DNA of 64,000 nt from Phascolarctobacterium sp. (lineage in GTDB: Bacteria; Bacillota; Negativicutes; Acidaminococcales; Acidaminococcaceae), in assembly GCA_030540395.1 (NCBI GenBank), contig JAUNWI010000002.1, positions 1 to 64,000 of the forward strand, written 5' to 3'. Shown piece after piece: positions 1 to 9,448 of the stretch. Every line of letters begins with the position of its first letter. Within the stretch, counting starts at the first letter, position 1. The notes under the pieces are model-generated. The model saw only the letters and a list, made by a program, of their open reading frames with translations, did no database searches and was not told the DNA's origin. The translations under genes and the position numbers were made by a program.

Positions 1-2
1 AA

Positions 3-53
3 GGCGGTCGTACCGTTGGCGCTGGCGTTGTTTCCGAAGTTGAAGAAGTTTAA
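3..53 (+). CDS. tuf: Elongation factor Tu, C-terminal end (partial)
   Basis: Only the last 16 codons and the stop are inside the window. They read GGRTVGAGVVSEVEEV, which matches the conserved GRTVGAGVV end of domain 3 of EF-Tu, the GTPase that carries aminoacyl-tRNA to the ribosome. The gene starts upstream of the window. Its place just before rpsJ is the usual str-to-S10 junction. A strong hairpin follows at 103-132. Confidence 0.93.
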   Translation, partial: GGRTVGAGVVSEVEEV

Positions 54-102
54 TTCTTAAAACTTACGGTAAATCCCAATTTTTAAGTTAGATCCCTGAT
101 TT

Positions 103-132
103 ATATGAGGGGGGCTAGTCACCCCCTCATAT
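103..132 (+). terminator. Hairpin terminator after tuf
   Basis: An 11-bp stem (ATATGAGGGGG paired with CCCCCTCATAT, loop of 8) lies 50 bp after the tuf stop. The T-rich tract after it is short, so termination may be partial and some transcription may run on into the S10 operon. Confidence 0.75.
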
Positions 133-133
133 T

Positions 134-254
134 CTTATGTTTGTTGGTATGGCCCTGCGATGATGTGAAAGGTTGCTTGCCTGTTAGACAGGGAGATTTT
201 CACGGAGTATGTCCGTTCATAGAAACTGGGCGATTTTAGGAGGTTATTTTTTTA
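134..254 (+). promoter_or_regulatory. Leader of the S10 ribosomal operon
   Basis: The 120 nt before rpsJ can fold into a hairpin with an outer GTGAAA/TTTCAC stem (165-170 with 198-203) and an inner CCTGT/ACAGG stem (180-184 with 188-192). A strong AGGAGG Shine-Dalgarno follows at about 238. S10 leaders commonly carry autoregulatory structures, but no specific protein-binding site was recognised here, so a regulatory role is inferred. Confidence 0.4.
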
Positions 255-566
255 ATGGCTAAGTCTCAAAAGATTAGAATACGCCTGAAAGCGTATGACC
301 ACAAAGCACTTGACCAAAGTGCTACCAAGATTGTTGAAACTGCAAAACGTACCGGCGCACAAGTATCCGGTCCGATTCCCCTGCCGACTGAGAAAAACAT
401 TTACACCATTCTGCGTTCTCCTCACGTAAACAAAGACTCTCGTGAACAATTCGAGATGCGCACTCACAAAAGACTGGTAGACATTCTGGAACCCACCGCT
501 AAGACTGTAGATGCTCTGATGCGTCTTGATCTTCCCGCTGGCGTTGACATCGAAATTAAACTGTAA
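255..566 (+). CDS. rpsJ: 30S ribosomal protein S10
   Basis: Protein of 103 residues, full length for S10 (usual 102-105). S10 sits in the head of the 30S subunit, and in other bacteria it also works in NusB-dependent antitermination. The sequence shows [17 protein letters not shown] at the N-terminus and the [14 protein letters not shown] loop diagnostic of the family. ATG start after AGGAGG. First gene of the superoperon, 16 bp before rplC. Confidence 0.98.
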   Translation: MAKSQKIRIRLKAYDHKALDQSATKIVETAKRTGAQVSGPIPLPTEKNIYTILRSPHVNKDSREQFEMRTHKRLVDILEPTAKTVDALMRLDLPAGVDIEIKL

Positions 567-581
567 GGAGGAGGTGCAATA

Positions 582-1223
582 ATGGCTAAAGGTATCTTAG
601 GCAAAAAACTGGGCATGACCCAAATTTTTGAAGCTGACGGCAAGCTGATTCCTGTAACTGTTGTAGAAGCTGGTCCTTGCGTAGTACTTCAAAACAAAAC
701 CGAAGAAACAGACGGTTATAACGCTGTTCAACTTGGTTTTGGTGAAATTAAAGAAAAACATACCACCAAACCGATGAAAGGCCATTTTGACAAAGCTGGC
801 GTAGCGCCGGTTAAGTTTGTCAGAGAATTGCGTCTGTCTGCTCCTTCTGAATATACAATCGGTCAAAAAATCACTGCTGACATTTTTGCAGCTGGTGAAC
901 TGATCGATGCAAGCGGCGTATCCCGCGGCAAAGGCTTTGCAGGCACTATTAAGCGCCACAATTTCGCTCGTGGTCCTATGAAACACGGTTCCAAATCCCA
1001 TCGTGAACCCGGCTCCATGGGTCCCATGCATTCTGGTCCTGGCGGCCGCGTAATCAAAGGCAAGAAACTGCCTGGCCGTATGGGCAATCAAAATGTAACC
1101 GTTCAACGTCTGACCGTTGCTCGTGTAGACGCAGAACGTAATCTTATTCTGGTTAAAGGCGCCATCCCTGGTGCAACTGGTTCTTACGTAGTTCTGAAAG
1201 AAACCGTAAAACCGAAGAAATAA
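582..1223 (+). CDS. rplC: 50S ribosomal protein L3
   Basis: Protein of 213 residues, usual for L3, one of the first proteins to bind 23S rRNA during assembly and a neighbour of the peptidyl-transferase centre. It begins [16 protein letters not shown] and carries the central loop with [13 protein letters not shown] and the [11 protein letters not shown] segment typical of the family. A clear GGAGGAGG site precedes the ATG. Confidence 0.98.
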   Translation: MAKGILGKKLGMTQIFEADGKLIPVTVVEAGPCVVLQNKTEETDGYNAVQLGFGEIKEKHTTKPMKGHFDKAGVAPVKFVRELRLSAPSEYTIGQKITADIFAAGELIDASGVSRGKGFAGTIKRHNFARGPMKHGSKSHREPGSMGPMHSGPGGRVIKGKKLPGRMGNQNVTVQRLTVARVDAERNLILVKGAIPGATGSYVVLKETVKPKK

Positions 1224-1252
1224 GATAAGCGAAAGAAAGGAGGATGCTTCTA

Positions 1253-1879
1253 ATGCCGAAGTTATCAGTATATAATCTGGCCGGTCAAGTTGCCGGTGAA
1301 ATAGAATTAAATGATTCCGTATTTGGCGCTGAGTTCAACGAAGCTGTAGTACACCAAGCAGTAGTAATGCAGCTGGCTAACCAACGTCAAGGTACTTCCG
1401 CAACCAAGACCCGTGGTATGGTTCGTGGCGGTGGCCGCAAGCCTTGGAAACAAAAAGGCACCGGTCATGCACGTTGCGGTTCTATCCGTTCCTCTATCTG
1501 GGTAGGCGGCGGCTGCACTTTTGGCCCCCAACCCCGCAGCTATGCAAAGAAGATGCCCCGCAAGGCTCGTCGTCTGGCTCTGTGCTGCGCACTGTCTGCT
1601 AAAGTAGCAGCTGGTGAACTGGTAGTTGTTGAAGGCTTGGCTTTCGACGCTCCGAAAACTAAGAATGTAGCTTCCATGCTGAACGCTTTTGAAGCTGCTG
1701 ACAAGAAGGCTCTGATCATCACCGATGGCAGCAACGTAAACGTTGAACTTTCCGCTCGCAACATGCCGAAAGTAACCACCATCACCAACATGGGCCTGAA
1801 CTGCTTTGATATCCTGAACAGCAAGAAAGTATTCCTTGCTAAAGATGTTGTAGAAAAAATTGAGGAGGTGCTCGCATAA
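1253..1879 (+). CDS. rplD: 50S ribosomal protein L4
   Basis: Protein of 208 residues with the L4 signature loop ([21 protein letters not shown]) that lines the peptide exit tunnel, followed by the [20 protein letters not shown] segment. In some bacteria L4 also represses its own operon. The ATG at 1253 is preferred over one 9 bp upstream because AAGGAGG sits 9-10 bp before it. The stop overlaps the rplW start (TAATG), implying translational coupling. The loop has a few extra Cys residues. Confidence 0.97.
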   Translation: MPKLSVYNLAGQVAGEIELNDSVFGAEFNEAVVHQAVVMQLANQRQGTSATKTRGMVRGGGRKPWKQKGTGHARCGSIRSSIWVGGGCTFGPQPRSYAKKMPRKARRLALCCALSAKVAAGELVVVEGLAFDAPKTKNVASMLNAFEAADKKALIITDGSNVNVELSARNMPKVTTITNMGLNCFDILNSKKVFLAKDVVEKIEEVLA

Positions 1880-2169
1880 TGGCTGCTAATCCTCGCGACG
1901 TACTGATTCGTCCCATCATCACTGAGAAAACCTCTCAAATGATGCAAGAAAACAAATACACCTTCCAGGTTCCCCTGGACGCTAACAAAGTTGAAATTCG
2001 TCAAGCTGTTGAAGCAGTATTTGGCGTAAAGGTTGTTAATGTAAACACTATCCGCGTAATGGGCAAAACCAAGCGCATGGGTAAATATGTTGGCAAACGT
2101 TCCGATTATAAGAAAGCAATCGTGAAGCTTGCTGAAGGCAATACGATTCCCCTTTTCGAAGGAATGTAA
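1879..2169 (+). CDS. rplW: 50S ribosomal protein L23
   Basis: Protein of 96 residues, normal for L23, which lies at the tunnel exit and docks trigger factor and SRP. It shows [13 protein letters not shown] near the N-terminus and the [14 protein letters not shown] strand typical of the family. Its start overlaps the rplD stop by one base, and GAGGTG inside the end of rplD is its ribosome-binding site. Confidence 0.97.
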   Translation: MAANPRDVLIRPIITEKTSQMMQENKYTFQVPLDANKVEIRQAVEAVFGVKVVNVNTIRVMGKTKRMGKYVGKRSDYKKAIVKLAEGNTIPLFEGM

Positions 2170-2196
2170 TTAACGTATAATAGGAGGTCAAATTAA

Positions 2197-3027
2197 ATGG
2201 CTATTAAAAGCTTTAATCCGTATTCTCCTTCCAGACGCTTTATTACTGTGTCTGCCTTCGAAGAGATTACGACTGACAAGCCTTACCGCCCGCTGGTCGA
2301 GAAGCTCGACAAACATGCTGGCCGTAACAACACTGGTAAAATGACTGTTCGCCATCAAGGCGGCGGCCATAAGAGACAATATCGTATCATTGACTTCAAA
2401 CGTAACAAAGACGGTATCCCCGCTAAAGTTGCTACCATTGAATACGATCCTAACCGTAACGCTCGCATCGCTCTGATTAACTATGCAGACGGCGAAAAAC
2501 GTTATATCATCGCTCCGCTGGACCTGAAGGTTGGCGATACCGTAGTAAGCGGTGCTGACGCAGATATCAAGACTGGTAACTGCCTGCCGCTGAAAAACAT
2601 TCCTCTGGGCACCACCGTGCACAATGTAGAAATGAAAATCGGTAAGGGCGGCCAAATGGCTCGTAGTGCTGGCACCAGCGCTCAGCTGATGGCAAAAGAA
2701 GGCGACTACGCTCTGCTGCGTCTGCCCTCTGGCGAAATCCGTAAAGTACACATCAACTGCCGTGCTACCATCGGTATGGTTGGCAATATCGACGCTGAAA
2801 ACATCTGCATCGGTAAAGCTGGTCGTTCCCGTTGGATGGGCATCCGTCCTGCAAACCGCGGCGTTGTAATGAACCCGAACGACCATCCGCACGGCGGTGG
2901 TGAAGGTCACTCCCCCGTTGGTCGTAAGCGTCCTGTTACTCCTTGGGGTAAATGTGCATTCGGTACTCGTACTCGCAAAGAGAAGAAAGCTTCTACTAAG
3001 TTAATTTTGAAACGTAGAACCAAATAA
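2197..3027 (+). CDS. rplB: 50S ribosomal protein L2
   Basis: Protein of 276 residues, full length for L2, which is needed for subunit association and peptidyl transfer. The C-terminal functional segment is intact: [20 protein letters not shown] carries the conserved histidine of the peptidyl-transferase region. N-terminal [15 protein letters not shown] is typical. TAGGAGGT precedes the ATG. Confidence 0.98.
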   Translation: MAIKSFNPYSPSRRFITVSAFEEITTDKPYRPLVEKLDKHAGRNNTGKMTVRHQGGGHKRQYRIIDFKRNKDGIPAKVATIEYDPNRNARIALINYADGEKRYIIAPLDLKVGDTVVSGADADIKTGNCLPLKNIPLGTTVHNVEMKIGKGGQMARSAGTSAQLMAKEGDYALLRLPSGEIRKVHINCRATIGMVGNIDAENICIGKAGRSRWMGIRPANRGVVMNPNDHPHGGGEGHSPVGRKRPVTPWGKCAFGTRTRKEKKASTKLILKRRTK

Positions 3028-3058
3028 TAGAACAGGATAAAGAAAGGAGGCTAACCTA

Positions 3059-3334
3059 GTGTCCAGATCAGTTAAAAAAGGACCTTTTGTCCATGCAAGT
3101 CTTTTGAAAAAGATTGACGCGCTTAATGCCGCTAATGATAAAAAAGTTGTTAAGACCTGGTCTCGCAGCTCTACTATTATTCCGTCTTTCGTTGGTCACA
3201 CCATTGCGGTTCATGACGGACGCAAACATGTTCCCGTGTTCATCACCGAGGATATGGTAGGCCACAAATTGGGAGAATTCGCTCCTACTCGTACTTACAA
3301 AGGTCACGCAGACAAGACCACCGGTTTAAAATAA
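3059..3334 (+). CDS. rpsS: 30S ribosomal protein S19
   Basis: Protein of 91 residues with [19 protein letters not shown] at the start and the conserved [11 protein letters not shown]-like segment ([24 protein letters not shown]). S19 forms the head of the 30S subunit with S13. GTG start, supported by AAAGGAGG 7-12 bp upstream. Confidence 0.97.
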   Translation: MSRSVKKGPFVHASLLKKIDALNAANDKKVVKTWSRSSTIIPSFVGHTIAVHDGRKHVPVFITEDMVGHKLGEFAPTRTYKGHADKTTGLK

Positions 3335-3355
3335 GGGGAAGGGAGGAAATAGACA

Positions 3356-3688
3356 ATGGAAGCAAAGGCAGTTGCTAAATATATTCGCATTGCTCCGCGC
3401 AAACTGCGCATCGTAATCAATCTGATCCGCGGCAAGTCCGTTGGTGAAGCATTCGCTATCCTCAAATTCACCCCGAAGGTTGGTTCTGAGGTAATCGAGA
3501 AAGTTCTGCGCAGCGCAGTAGCTAACGCAGAGCATAACTTTGACATGAACGTGGATAACCTGATCGTATCCTCCTGCTTCGTAGATGCAGGCCCGACCAT
3601 GAAACGTATTCATCCCCGTTCTCGTGGACAGGCTTTCAAGATTTTGAAACGTTCTAGCCACGTAACCGTAGCTGTTAAAGAAAAATAA
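3356..3688 (+). CDS. rplV: 50S ribosomal protein L22
   Basis: Protein of 110 residues matching L22, which has a globular surface domain and a long hairpin into the exit tunnel where macrolide-resistance changes occur in other bacteria. Visible landmarks are the [18 protein letters not shown] helix near residue 11 and the C-terminal hairpin with [23 protein letters not shown] site upstream. Confidence 0.97.
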   Translation: MEAKAVAKYIRIAPRKLRIVINLIRGKSVGEAFAILKFTPKVGSEVIEKVLRSAVANAEHNFDMNVDNLIVSSCFVDAGPTMKRIHPRSRGQAFKILKRSSHVTVAVKEK

Positions 3689-3715
3689 TATCCCGTCAGA
3701 AGGAGGGAAAAGATA

Positions 3716-4384
3716 GTGGGTCAAAAAGTTAATCCGCATGGTCTCCGTGTTGGCGTTATCAAAGGCTGGGATTCCAAATGGTACGCTGATAAGGACTATG
3801 AGAAGTACTTGTTAGAAGATATTAAAATCCGTGAATTCATTAAAGAAAAATTGTTCCTGTCCGGTATCTCCAAGGTAGAAATCGAACGCGCATCCAATAA
3901 AGCCCGCATTTCCATCCATACTGCAAAACCTGGTATGGTAATCGGTCGTCAAGGCAGCAACATTGAACTGCTGAAATCCGACCTGAAGAAAATGACTGAA
4001 AGCGCTATCGACATCAACATCGTAGAAGTTAAAACCCCGGATATGGACGCAACCTTGGTTGCAGAGAACATTGCAGCTCAACTGGAACGCCGCATCGCTT
4101 TCCGTCGTGCAATGAAACAATGCGTTGGCCGTACCATGCGTATGGGCGCTAAGGGTATCAAGATTACCTGCGGCGGTCGTCTGGGCGGTGCTGAAATCGC
4201 TCGTAGCGAATCCTATCGTGAAGGCAGCATTCCTCTGCACACTCTGCGTGCTGACATTGATTATGGCACTGCAGAAGCACATACCACCTATGGCCGCATC
4301 GGCGTTAAGGTATGGATCTACAAAGGCGAAGTTCTTCCTGAAAGCAAAGAAGCAGTTAAGGCTGCTCCGGCAAAGGAGGCATAA
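3716..4384 (+). CDS. rpsC: 30S ribosomal protein S3
   Basis: Protein of 222 residues beginning [21 protein letters not shown], with a KH domain around residues 40-110 ([13 protein letters not shown] holds the GxxG loop) and the C-terminal S3 domain (GCKI-like [16 protein letters not shown]). S3 lines the mRNA entry channel. GTG start after AGGAGGG. The end contains the GGAGG that probably serves rplP. Confidence 0.97.
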   Translation: MGQKVNPHGLRVGVIKGWDSKWYADKDYEKYLLEDIKIREFIKEKLFLSGISKVEIERASNKARISIHTAKPGMVIGRQGSNIELLKSDLKKMTESAIDINIVEVKTPDMDATLVAENIAAQLERRIAFRRAMKQCVGRTMRMGAKGIKITCGGRLGGAEIARSESYREGSIPLHTLRADIDYGTAEAHTTYGRIGVKVWIYKGEVLPESKEAVKAAPAKEA

Positions 4385-4390
4385 TCTGAC

Positions 4391-4843
4391 ATGTTATTAC
4401 CGAAGAGAGTTAAACATCGTAAACAACATAGAGGTCGTATGACCGGTCGTGCTATGCGTGGTAACAAAATCTCCCATGGCGATTTTGGTCTGGTAGCACT
4501 GGAGCCCGCTTGGATCACCAACCGTCAAATCGAGGCAGCTCGTATTGCAATGACCCGTTACATCAAACGTGGTGGTCAAGTATGGATTCAAATTTTCCCG
4601 GACAAACCGATTACCGCAAAACCTGCTGAAACTCGTATGGGTTCTGGTAAAGGTTCTCCGGAGTACTGGGTAGCAGTAGTTAAACCTGGTCGCGTACTGT
4701 TCGAAATGAACGGTGTAAGCGAAGAAGTAGCTAAGGAAGCTATGCGTCTTGCTAGCCACAAACTGCCTATTAAGTGCAAATTTGTGACCAAAGCTCAACA
4801 GGAAGCTGAAGCTGCCGCACAAGAAAAGGGTGGTGAAGCTTAA
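4391..4843 (+). CDS. rplP: 50S ribosomal protein L16
   Basis: Protein of 150 residues, slightly longer than the usual 136-144 because of a Glu/Ala-rich C-terminal tail. L16 contacts A-site t[20 protein letters not shown] and the [16 protein letters not shown] segment identify it. The ribosome-binding site lies in the end of rpsC. The stop overlaps the rpmC start (TAATG). Confidence 0.97.
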   Translation: MLLPKRVKHRKQHRGRMTGRAMRGNKISHGDFGLVALEPAWITNRQIEAARIAMTRYIKRGGQVWIQIFPDKPITAKPAETRMGSGKGSPEYWVAVVKPGRVLFEMNGVSEEVAKEAMRLASHKLPIKCKFVTKAQQEAEAAAQEKGGEA

Positions 4844-5037
4844 TGAAAACAACAGAAATTCGTGAATTGTCTGCTGCTGAGTTAGACACCAAATTGGCAG
4901 ATTTGAAAGAACAACTTTTCAATCTGCGTTTTCAAATGGCAACCGGTCAATGTGAAAACCCGATGAAAATTCGTGACGTAAAGAAATCCATTGCCCGTAT
5001 CAAAACAATCCAGCGTGAACGTGAGCTCAAGGCTTAA
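4843..5037 (+). CDS. rpmC: 50S ribosomal protein L29
   Basis: Protein of 64 residues, two helices forming the L29 hairpin at the tunnel exit next to L23. The motif [24 protein letters not shown] and the [13 protein letters not shown] segment are typical. Its ATG overlaps the rplP stop by one base, indicating coupled translation. Confidence 0.96.
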   Translation: MKTTEIRELSAAELDTKLADLKEQLFNLRFQMATGQCENPMKIRDVKKSIARIKTIQRERELKA

Positions 5038-5069
5038 CTGTTTTGAAGTATAACAAGGAGGAAACAGTC

Positions 5070-5330
5070 GTGACCGAAGAAAGAAACGCACGTGTTACCC
5101 GTATTGGTAAAGTTGTCAGCGATAAAATGCAGAAAACTGTAGTAGTTGCAGTAGAACGTTTCGTTCAGCATCCGCTGTACAAAAAAGGCGTACAACATAC
5201 TATTAAATTTAAAGCTCATGACGAAAATAACGAAGCACACATTGGTGACGTAGTTCAAATTATGCAAACTCGTCCTCTGTCCAAGGATAAATGCTGGCGC
5301 GTTATTGAGATTTTAGAGCGTGCAAAATAA
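5070..5330 (+). CDS. rpsQ: 30S ribosomal protein S17
   Basis: Protein of 86 residues, an OB-fold primary binder of 16S r[23 protein letters not shown] and the [23 protein letters not shown] segment are diagnostic. The start is set to GTG at 5070 because AAGGAGG lies 9-15 bp before it; an in-frame ATG at 5043 would add nine residues not found in the family and lacks a good site. Confidence 0.95.
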   Translation: MTEERNARVTRIGKVVSDKMQKTVVVAVERFVQHPLYKKGVQHTIKFKAHDENNEAHIGDVVQIMQTRPLSKDKCWRVIEILERAK

Positions 5331-5367
5331 TTTTGCCGAGTGTTAGTCCGGCAAGGGAGGGAAATCC

Positions 5368-5736
5368 ATGATACAACAACAAACTATCCTTAATGTTGGT
5401 GACAACACCGGCGCTAAGAAAGTTATGTGTATTCGTGTATTAGGCGGTTCTTACCGTAAATATGCTAATATTGGCGACGTTATCGTAGCTTCTGTTAAAG
5501 ATGCATCACCCGGTGGCGTTGTAAAAAAAGGTGACGTAGTTAAAGCAGTTGTTGTTCGTTCCGCTAAGGGTGTGCGCCGTGCTGATGGCTCCTACATCCG
5601 TTTCGATGAGAACGCTGCTGTAATTATTAAAGACGACAAGAGCCCCCGCGGCACCCGTATTTTCGGGCCTGTTGCTCGTGAGCTCCGTGAAAAAGACTTC
5701 ATGAAAATCATTTCTCTGGCACCGGAAGTGCTGTAA
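5368..5736 (+). CDS. rplN: 50S ribosomal protein L14
   Basis: Protein of 122 residues, the exact usual length of L14, which forms an intersubunit bridge. It begins [19 protein letters not shown] and holds the [21 protein letters not shown] ending. Preceded by GGGAGGG. The 37 bp before it contain a small CCGGCAA/TTGCCG hairpin. Confidence 0.98.
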   Translation: MIQQQTILNVGDNTGAKKVMCIRVLGGSYRKYANIGDVIVASVKDASPGGVVKKGDVVKAVVVRSAKGVRRADGSYIRFDENAAVIIKDDKSPRGTRIFGPVARELREKDFMKIISLAPEVL

Positions 5737-5773
5737 GAAATTAGATAACGCACTATAAGGAGGTGTTCTTGAC

Positions 5774-6103
5774 ATGGCAAATGCTGTAAAGCTGCATGTT
5801 AAAAAAGGCGATACCGTTCTTGTTCTGTCCGGTAAGGATAAGGGCAAGCAAGGTAAGGTCGTTGAAGCTCTGCCTAAGAAAGCCAAAGTGGTTGTTGAAG
5901 GCGTAAATAAAGTAAAACGTCATACCAAACCGTCTCAAGCAAATCCTCAAGGCGGTATTATTACTAAGGAAGCTCCGATTACCGCTTCTAAAGTAATGGT
6001 GGTATGCCCGGCTTGCAAAAAAGCTACCCGCATTAAAAAGACCGAAGTTGCTGGTTCTTTCGTAAGAGCTTGCAAAAAATGCGGTGAAGTAATCGATAAA
6101 TAA
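5774..6103 (+). CDS. rplX: 50S ribosomal protein L24 with two CxxC pairs
   Basis: Protein of 109 residues with the KOW segment near the N-terminus ([21 protein letters not shown]), an assembly initiator of the 50S subunit. The C-terminal half carries CPAC and CKKC about 20 residues apart, which would form a zinc knuckle. Many Firmicute L24 proteins show this and many others do not, so a bound metal is an inference from the cysteines. Confidence 0.96.
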   Translation: MANAVKLHVKKGDTVLVLSGKDKGKQGKVVEALPKKAKVVVEGVNKVKRHTKPSQANPQGGIITKEAPITASKVMVVCPACKKATRIKKTEVAGSFVRACKKCGEVIDK

Positions 6104-6131
6104 TTTTTCCGGGAAAGGAGGAAATAACTGA

Positions 6132-6677
6132 ATGGCAAAGACCAGATTGCAAGAAAAATATTTGTCTGAAGTTGTTAAAGCTCTTCATGACAAATTCCAA
6201 TATAAAAATGTAATGGAAATCCCCAAAGTAGAGAAAGTTGTCATCAACATGGGCGTTGGCGAAGCAGTTGGCAACAGCAAGGCTCTGGAAGCAGCAGTTG
6301 CTGATATGACCCAAATCGCAGGTCAAAAACCTGTTATCACCAAAGCTAAGAAATCTATCGCAGCTTTCAAAGTACGTCAAGGCATGCCTCTGGGTGCTAA
6401 AGTTACCCTGCGTGGCGACCGTATGTACTATTTCCTTGATAAACTGATGAATCTCGCTCTTCCGCGTGTACGTGACTTCCGCGGTGTTAGCGCTTCTGCT
6501 TTTGACGGCCGTGGCAACTATGCCCTGGGCCTGAAAGAACAATTGATTTTCCCGGAAATCGAATACGACAAGATCGATAAAGTTCGTGGCATGGATATCA
6601 TCATTGTAACTACCGCTAAGACTGACGAAGAAGCTAGAGAATTGCTCAGACTTCTCGGAATGCCGTTTGGCGCATAA
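6132..6677 (+). CDS. rplE: 50S ribosomal protein L5
   Basis: Protein of 181 residues, usual for L5, which carries 5S rRNA into the central protuberance and touches P-site tRNA. Landmarks are [31 protein letters not shown] and the [21 protein letters not shown] loop. Good AAAGGAGG site. Confidence 0.98.
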   Translation: MAKTRLQEKYLSEVVKALHDKFQYKNVMEIPKVEKVVINMGVGEAVGNSKALEAAVADMTQIAGQKPVITKAKKSIAAFKVRQGMPLGAKVTLRGDRMYYFLDKLMNLALPRVRDFRGVSASAFDGRGNYALGLKEQLIFPEIEYDKIDKVRGMDIIIVTTAKTDEEARELLRLLGMPFGA

Positions 6678-6693
6678 GTGAGGAGGGAATACC

Positions 6694-6879
6694 GTGGCTA
6701 AAAAAGCCCTGATCGAAAAATGGAAAGGCGAGCCTAAGTACGAAGTTCGCCAATATAACCGCTGCAAAGTATGCGGCAGACCTCATGGCTATATGCGTAA
6801 ATTTGGCCTCTGCCGTATCTGCTTCCGTGAATATGCTTACAAAGGTGCTATTCCGGGCGTAACCAAAGCAAGCTGGTAA
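6694..6879 (+). CDS. rpsN: 30S ribosomal protein S14, zinc type
   Basis: Short (61-residue) S14 of the zinc-binding class: CKVC and CRIC pairs 16 residues apart in [21 protein letters not shown]. The S14 protein type in the spc operon of Firmicutes is usually this one. GTG start, 10 bp after GAGGAGG. Confidence 0.97.
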   Translation: MAKKALIEKWKGEPKYEVRQYNRCKVCGRPHGYMRKFGLCRICFREYAYKGAIPGVTKASW

Positions 6880-6910
6880 GACAGACAACAAGGAAGGAGG
6901 GTATTTAAGT

Positions 6911-7309
6911 ATGGTAATGACTGACCCGATTGCTGATATGCTTACCCGTATTCGTAACGCAAATTCAGTTCATCACGATAAAGTTGAAATCCCCAGCAGC
7001 AAGATGAAAGTTGCTATCGCAGAAATTCTGAAAGCTGAGGGCTTCATTAAAGATTTTGAAGTAATTGCTGACAACAAGCAAGGAATGATCAAAGTCAGCC
7101 TGAAATACGGTGCAAATAAAGAGAAAGTTATCTCCGGTATTAAACGTATTTCCAAACCCGGTCTGAGAGTTTACTCTCAAAAAGACCAACTGCCTAGAGT
7201 CCTCGGAGGTCTGGGTATTGCATTAATTTCTACTTCCCAAGGCTTGATGACCGACAAAGCTGCTCGTAAAGCAGGCTTGGGCGGCGAAGTTCTTGCATAC
7301 GTATGGTAA
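6911..7309 (+). CDS. rpsH: 30S ribosomal protein S8
   Basis: Protein of 132 residues. S8 binds the central domain of 16S rRNA and in enterobacteria also represses the spc operon. [14 protein letters not shown] at the start and the C-terminal [20 protein letters not shown] segment identify it. The ATG at 6911 has GGAGGG 9 bp upstream; a second in-frame ATG at 6917 is also possible. Confidence 0.97.
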   Translation: MVMTDPIADMLTRIRNANSVHHDKVEIPSSKMKVAIAEILKAEGFIKDFEVIADNKQGMIKVSLKYGANKEKVISGIKRISKPGLRVYSQKDQLPRVLGGLGIALISTSQGLMTDKAARKAGLGGEVLAYVW

Positions 7310-7336
7310 TACTGAAAAGATAGGAGGTGCTCGCAC

Positions 7337-7885
7337 GTGTCTAGAATTGGTAAAATGCCAATTACTGTTCCCGCTGGTGTAACAGTTACCATTGATAATA
7401 ACTACGTGACCGTTAAAGGTCCTAAAGGCGAATTGGCTCGCCAAATCAGCAAAAACATGAAATTGACCATGGACAACGGTGTTATCACTGTTGAGCGTCC
7501 GAACGATGAAAAAGAAAACCGTTCTCTGCATGGTCTGTCCCGTACTTTGATCAACAACATGATCGTTGGCGTAACCACTGGCTTCTCCAAGACTTTGGAA
7601 ATCCAAGGCGTTGGTTACCGTGCTGCTAAACAAGGCAACAACATTAACTTCACTCTGGGTTTCTCTCACCCGGTTGTTAAAGAGCCGCCTGCTGGTATTA
7701 CTTTTGAGGTTCCCGCTCCGAACAAGATCGTTGTAAGCGGTGCTAATAAAGAAATGGTAGGTGCAGTTGCTGCTGATATTCGTACCCTGCGTCCGCCCGA
7801 ACCCTATAAAGGTAAAGGTATCCGTTATGAAGGCGAACATGTTCGTCGTAAGATTGGTAAAGCTGGCGCAAAAGGCAAGAAATAA
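7337..7885 (+). CDS. rplF: 50S ribosomal protein L6
   Basis: Protein of 182 residues with two L6 repeats, near the sarcin-ricin loop. [15 protein letters not shown] and the C-terminal [21 protein letters not shown] signature are clear. GTG start after AGGAGGT. Confidence 0.98.
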   Translation: MSRIGKMPITVPAGVTVTIDNNYVTVKGPKGELARQISKNMKLTMDNGVITVERPNDEKENRSLHGLSRTLINNMIVGVTTGFSKTLEIQGVGYRAAKQGNNINFTLGFSHPVVKEPPAGITFEVPAPNKIVVSGANKEMVGAVAADIRTLRPPEPYKGKGIRYEGEHVRRKIGKAGAKGKK

Positions 7886-7910
7886 TTTCTAAAAGAAGGG
7901 AGTGAAACTC

Positions 7911-8273
7911 TTGCTTAACAGAGTTGATAAAAACGAGAAACGTCAAAAACGTCATCTCCGTTCTCGTAGATATATCATCGGTACTGCAGAAAAACCTCGT
8001 CTGAACGTATATCGTTCTCTGGCTAACATTTATGCTCAGGTTATTAACGATGAGACCGGCGAAACCATCGCTGCTGCTAGCACCGTAGAAAAGAATCTGA
8101 AAGAAAACTACGGCGGCAACATTGAAGCTGCTAAGGCTGTAGGTAAGGCAATCGCTGAAAAGGCACTGGCTAAAGGCGTGAAGGAAGTAGTATTCGATCG
8201 TGGTGGCTATCTGTACCACGGCCGTGTTGCTGCCCTGGCAGAAGCTGCTCGCGAAGCTGGCCTTGTATTCTAA
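7911..8273 (+). CDS. rplR: 50S ribosomal protein L18
   Basis: Protein of 120 residues that binds 5S rRNA with L5. The start is set to TTG at 7911 (reading [15 protein letters not shown]), which matches the family N-terminus and lies 9 bp after AAGGGAG. The in-frame GTG at 7902 is part of that ribosome-binding site. The C-terminal [26 protein letters not shown] is diagnostic. Confidence 0.95.
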   Translation: MLNRVDKNEKRQKRHLRSRRYIIGTAEKPRLNVYRSLANIYAQVINDETGETIAAASTVEKNLKENYGGNIEAAKAVGKAIAEKALAKGVKEVVFDRGGYLYHGRVAALAEAAREAGLVF

Positions 8274-8290
8274 GAGAAGGAGGAAATAAA

Positions 8291-8791
8291 GTGGCGAACT
8301 TCGAAAATAAAGAAAACGAATTGCAAGAAAGAGTCGTTTTCATCAACCGTGTTGCTAAGGTTGTTAAAGGCGGACGTCGTTTCTCCTTCGCTGCACTTGT
8401 TGTTGTAGGTGATGAAAATGGTCATGTAGGCATGGGCCTGGGTAAAGCTGCAGAGGTTCCTGAAGCTATCCGCAAGGGCGTTGAAGATGCTAAGAAGAAC
8501 CTGGTTAGCGTTCCTCTGGTAGGCACCACCATTCCTCATGAAATCATCGGTGTATTCGGCGCAGGCCGCGTATTCCTGAAACCGGCTAGAAAAGGTACCG
8601 GCGTTATCGCTGGCGGTCCTGTTCGTGCCGTATTGGAACTGGCAGGCGTTCGTGATATCCTGACCAAATCTCAAGGTTCTAACAACCCCAATAACATGGT
8701 TCGTGCAACCATTGAGGCTTTGAAGACCTTGAAATCTGCTGAATCTGTTGCAGCTCTGCGTGGTAAAACCGTAGAAGAACTGCTGGGCTAA
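8291..8791 (+). CDS. rpsE: 30S ribosomal protein S5
   Basis: Protein of 166 residues with a double-stranded RNA-binding N-terminal fold ([20 protein letters not shown]) and the C-terminal S5 domain ([18 protein letters not shown]). S5 helps decoding accuracy and mRNA unwinding. GTG start after AGAAGGAGG. Confidence 0.98.
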   Translation: MANFENKENELQERVVFINRVAKVVKGGRRFSFAALVVVGDENGHVGMGLGKAAEVPEAIRKGVEDAKKNLVSVPLVGTTIPHEIIGVFGAGRVFLKPARKGTGVIAGGPVRAVLELAGVRDILTKSQGSNNPNNMVRATIEALKTLKSAESVAALRGKTVEELLG

Positions 8792-8806
8792 GAGGAGGAA
8801 TTTGTC

Positions 8807-8986
8807 ATGGCACAAGTTAAAATCACCCTGACCCGCAGCTTGATCGGTTACCCCAAAGATCAACGCGCAACCGTAAAAGCTCTGGGCTTAGGAAAAATTA
8901 ATACTAGCGTAGTTAAAGAAGATACTCCGACTATTCGCGGCATGATTCATAAAGTAGAACATCTCGTGAAAGTTGAAGAAGCGTAA
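8807..8986 (+). CDS. rpmD: 50S ribosomal protein L30
   Basis: A 59-residue protein translated from ATG at 8807: [20 protein letters not shown] and ending in HLVKVEEA. This is the short bacterial L30, with the family [22 protein letters not shown] segment. AGAGGAGG lies 8 bp upstream. It sits between rpsE and rplO, its normal place. Confidence 0.97.
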   Translation: MAQVKITLTRSLIGYPKDQRATVKALGLGKINTSVVKEDTPTIRGMIHKVEHLVKVEEA

Positions 8987-9006
8987 GACAAGGAGGTGTA
9001 CTGAAG

Positions 9007-9447
9007 ATGAATTTACATGAATTGTCTCCCGCTCCGGGATCTAAACGTGTAGCAGTTCGCGTAGGTCGCGGCCTGGGCTCCGGCCTTGGCAAAACTTCCG
9101 GCAAAGGCCAGAAGGGTCAAAAATCCCGTTCCGGCGGCGTAAAGCGCCCTGGTTTTGAAGGTGGTCAAAGACCTTTGTACCTGCGTCTTCCGAAACGCGG
9201 TTTCTATAATAAATTTGGTAAAGATTATGTTGAAATCAACGTTTCCGTACTCAACCGTTTTGAGGACGGCACCGTTGTTGAACCCGTAATGCTCATTGAA
9301 GAAGGTATCGTTAAGAATGTTCGCGACGGTATCCGCATTCTTGGCAATGGCGAATTGACCAAGAAGCTTACTGTTCAAGCTATGGGCTTCAGCAAATCCG
9401 CTGAAGAGAAAATCATTGCAGCTGGCGGTAAGATTGAGGTGATCTAA
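9007..9447 (+). CDS. rplO: 50S ribosomal protein L15
   Basis: Protein of 146 residues, a late assembly component. The Gly/Lys/Arg-rich N-terminal arm ([20 protein letters not shown]) and the [17 protein letters not shown] segment are diagnostic. The secY start follows one base after its stop, so the two are probably coupled. Confidence 0.98.
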   Translation: MNLHELSPAPGSKRVAVRVGRGLGSGLGKTSGKGQKGQKSRSGGVKRPGFEGGQRPLYLRLPKRGFYNKFGKDYVEINVSVLNRFEDGTVVEPVMLIEEGIVKNVRDGIRILGNGELTKKLTVQAMGFSKSAEEKIIAAGGKIEVI

Positions 9448-9448
9448 A

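Noticed and set aside
597-1106. Long open frame on the minus strand opposite rplC
   Set aside because: It mirrors a highly expressed ribosomal gene, has no ribosome-binding site, and shows no family features. The same holds for the other long frames opposite ribosomal, lgt, glyS and rnj genes.
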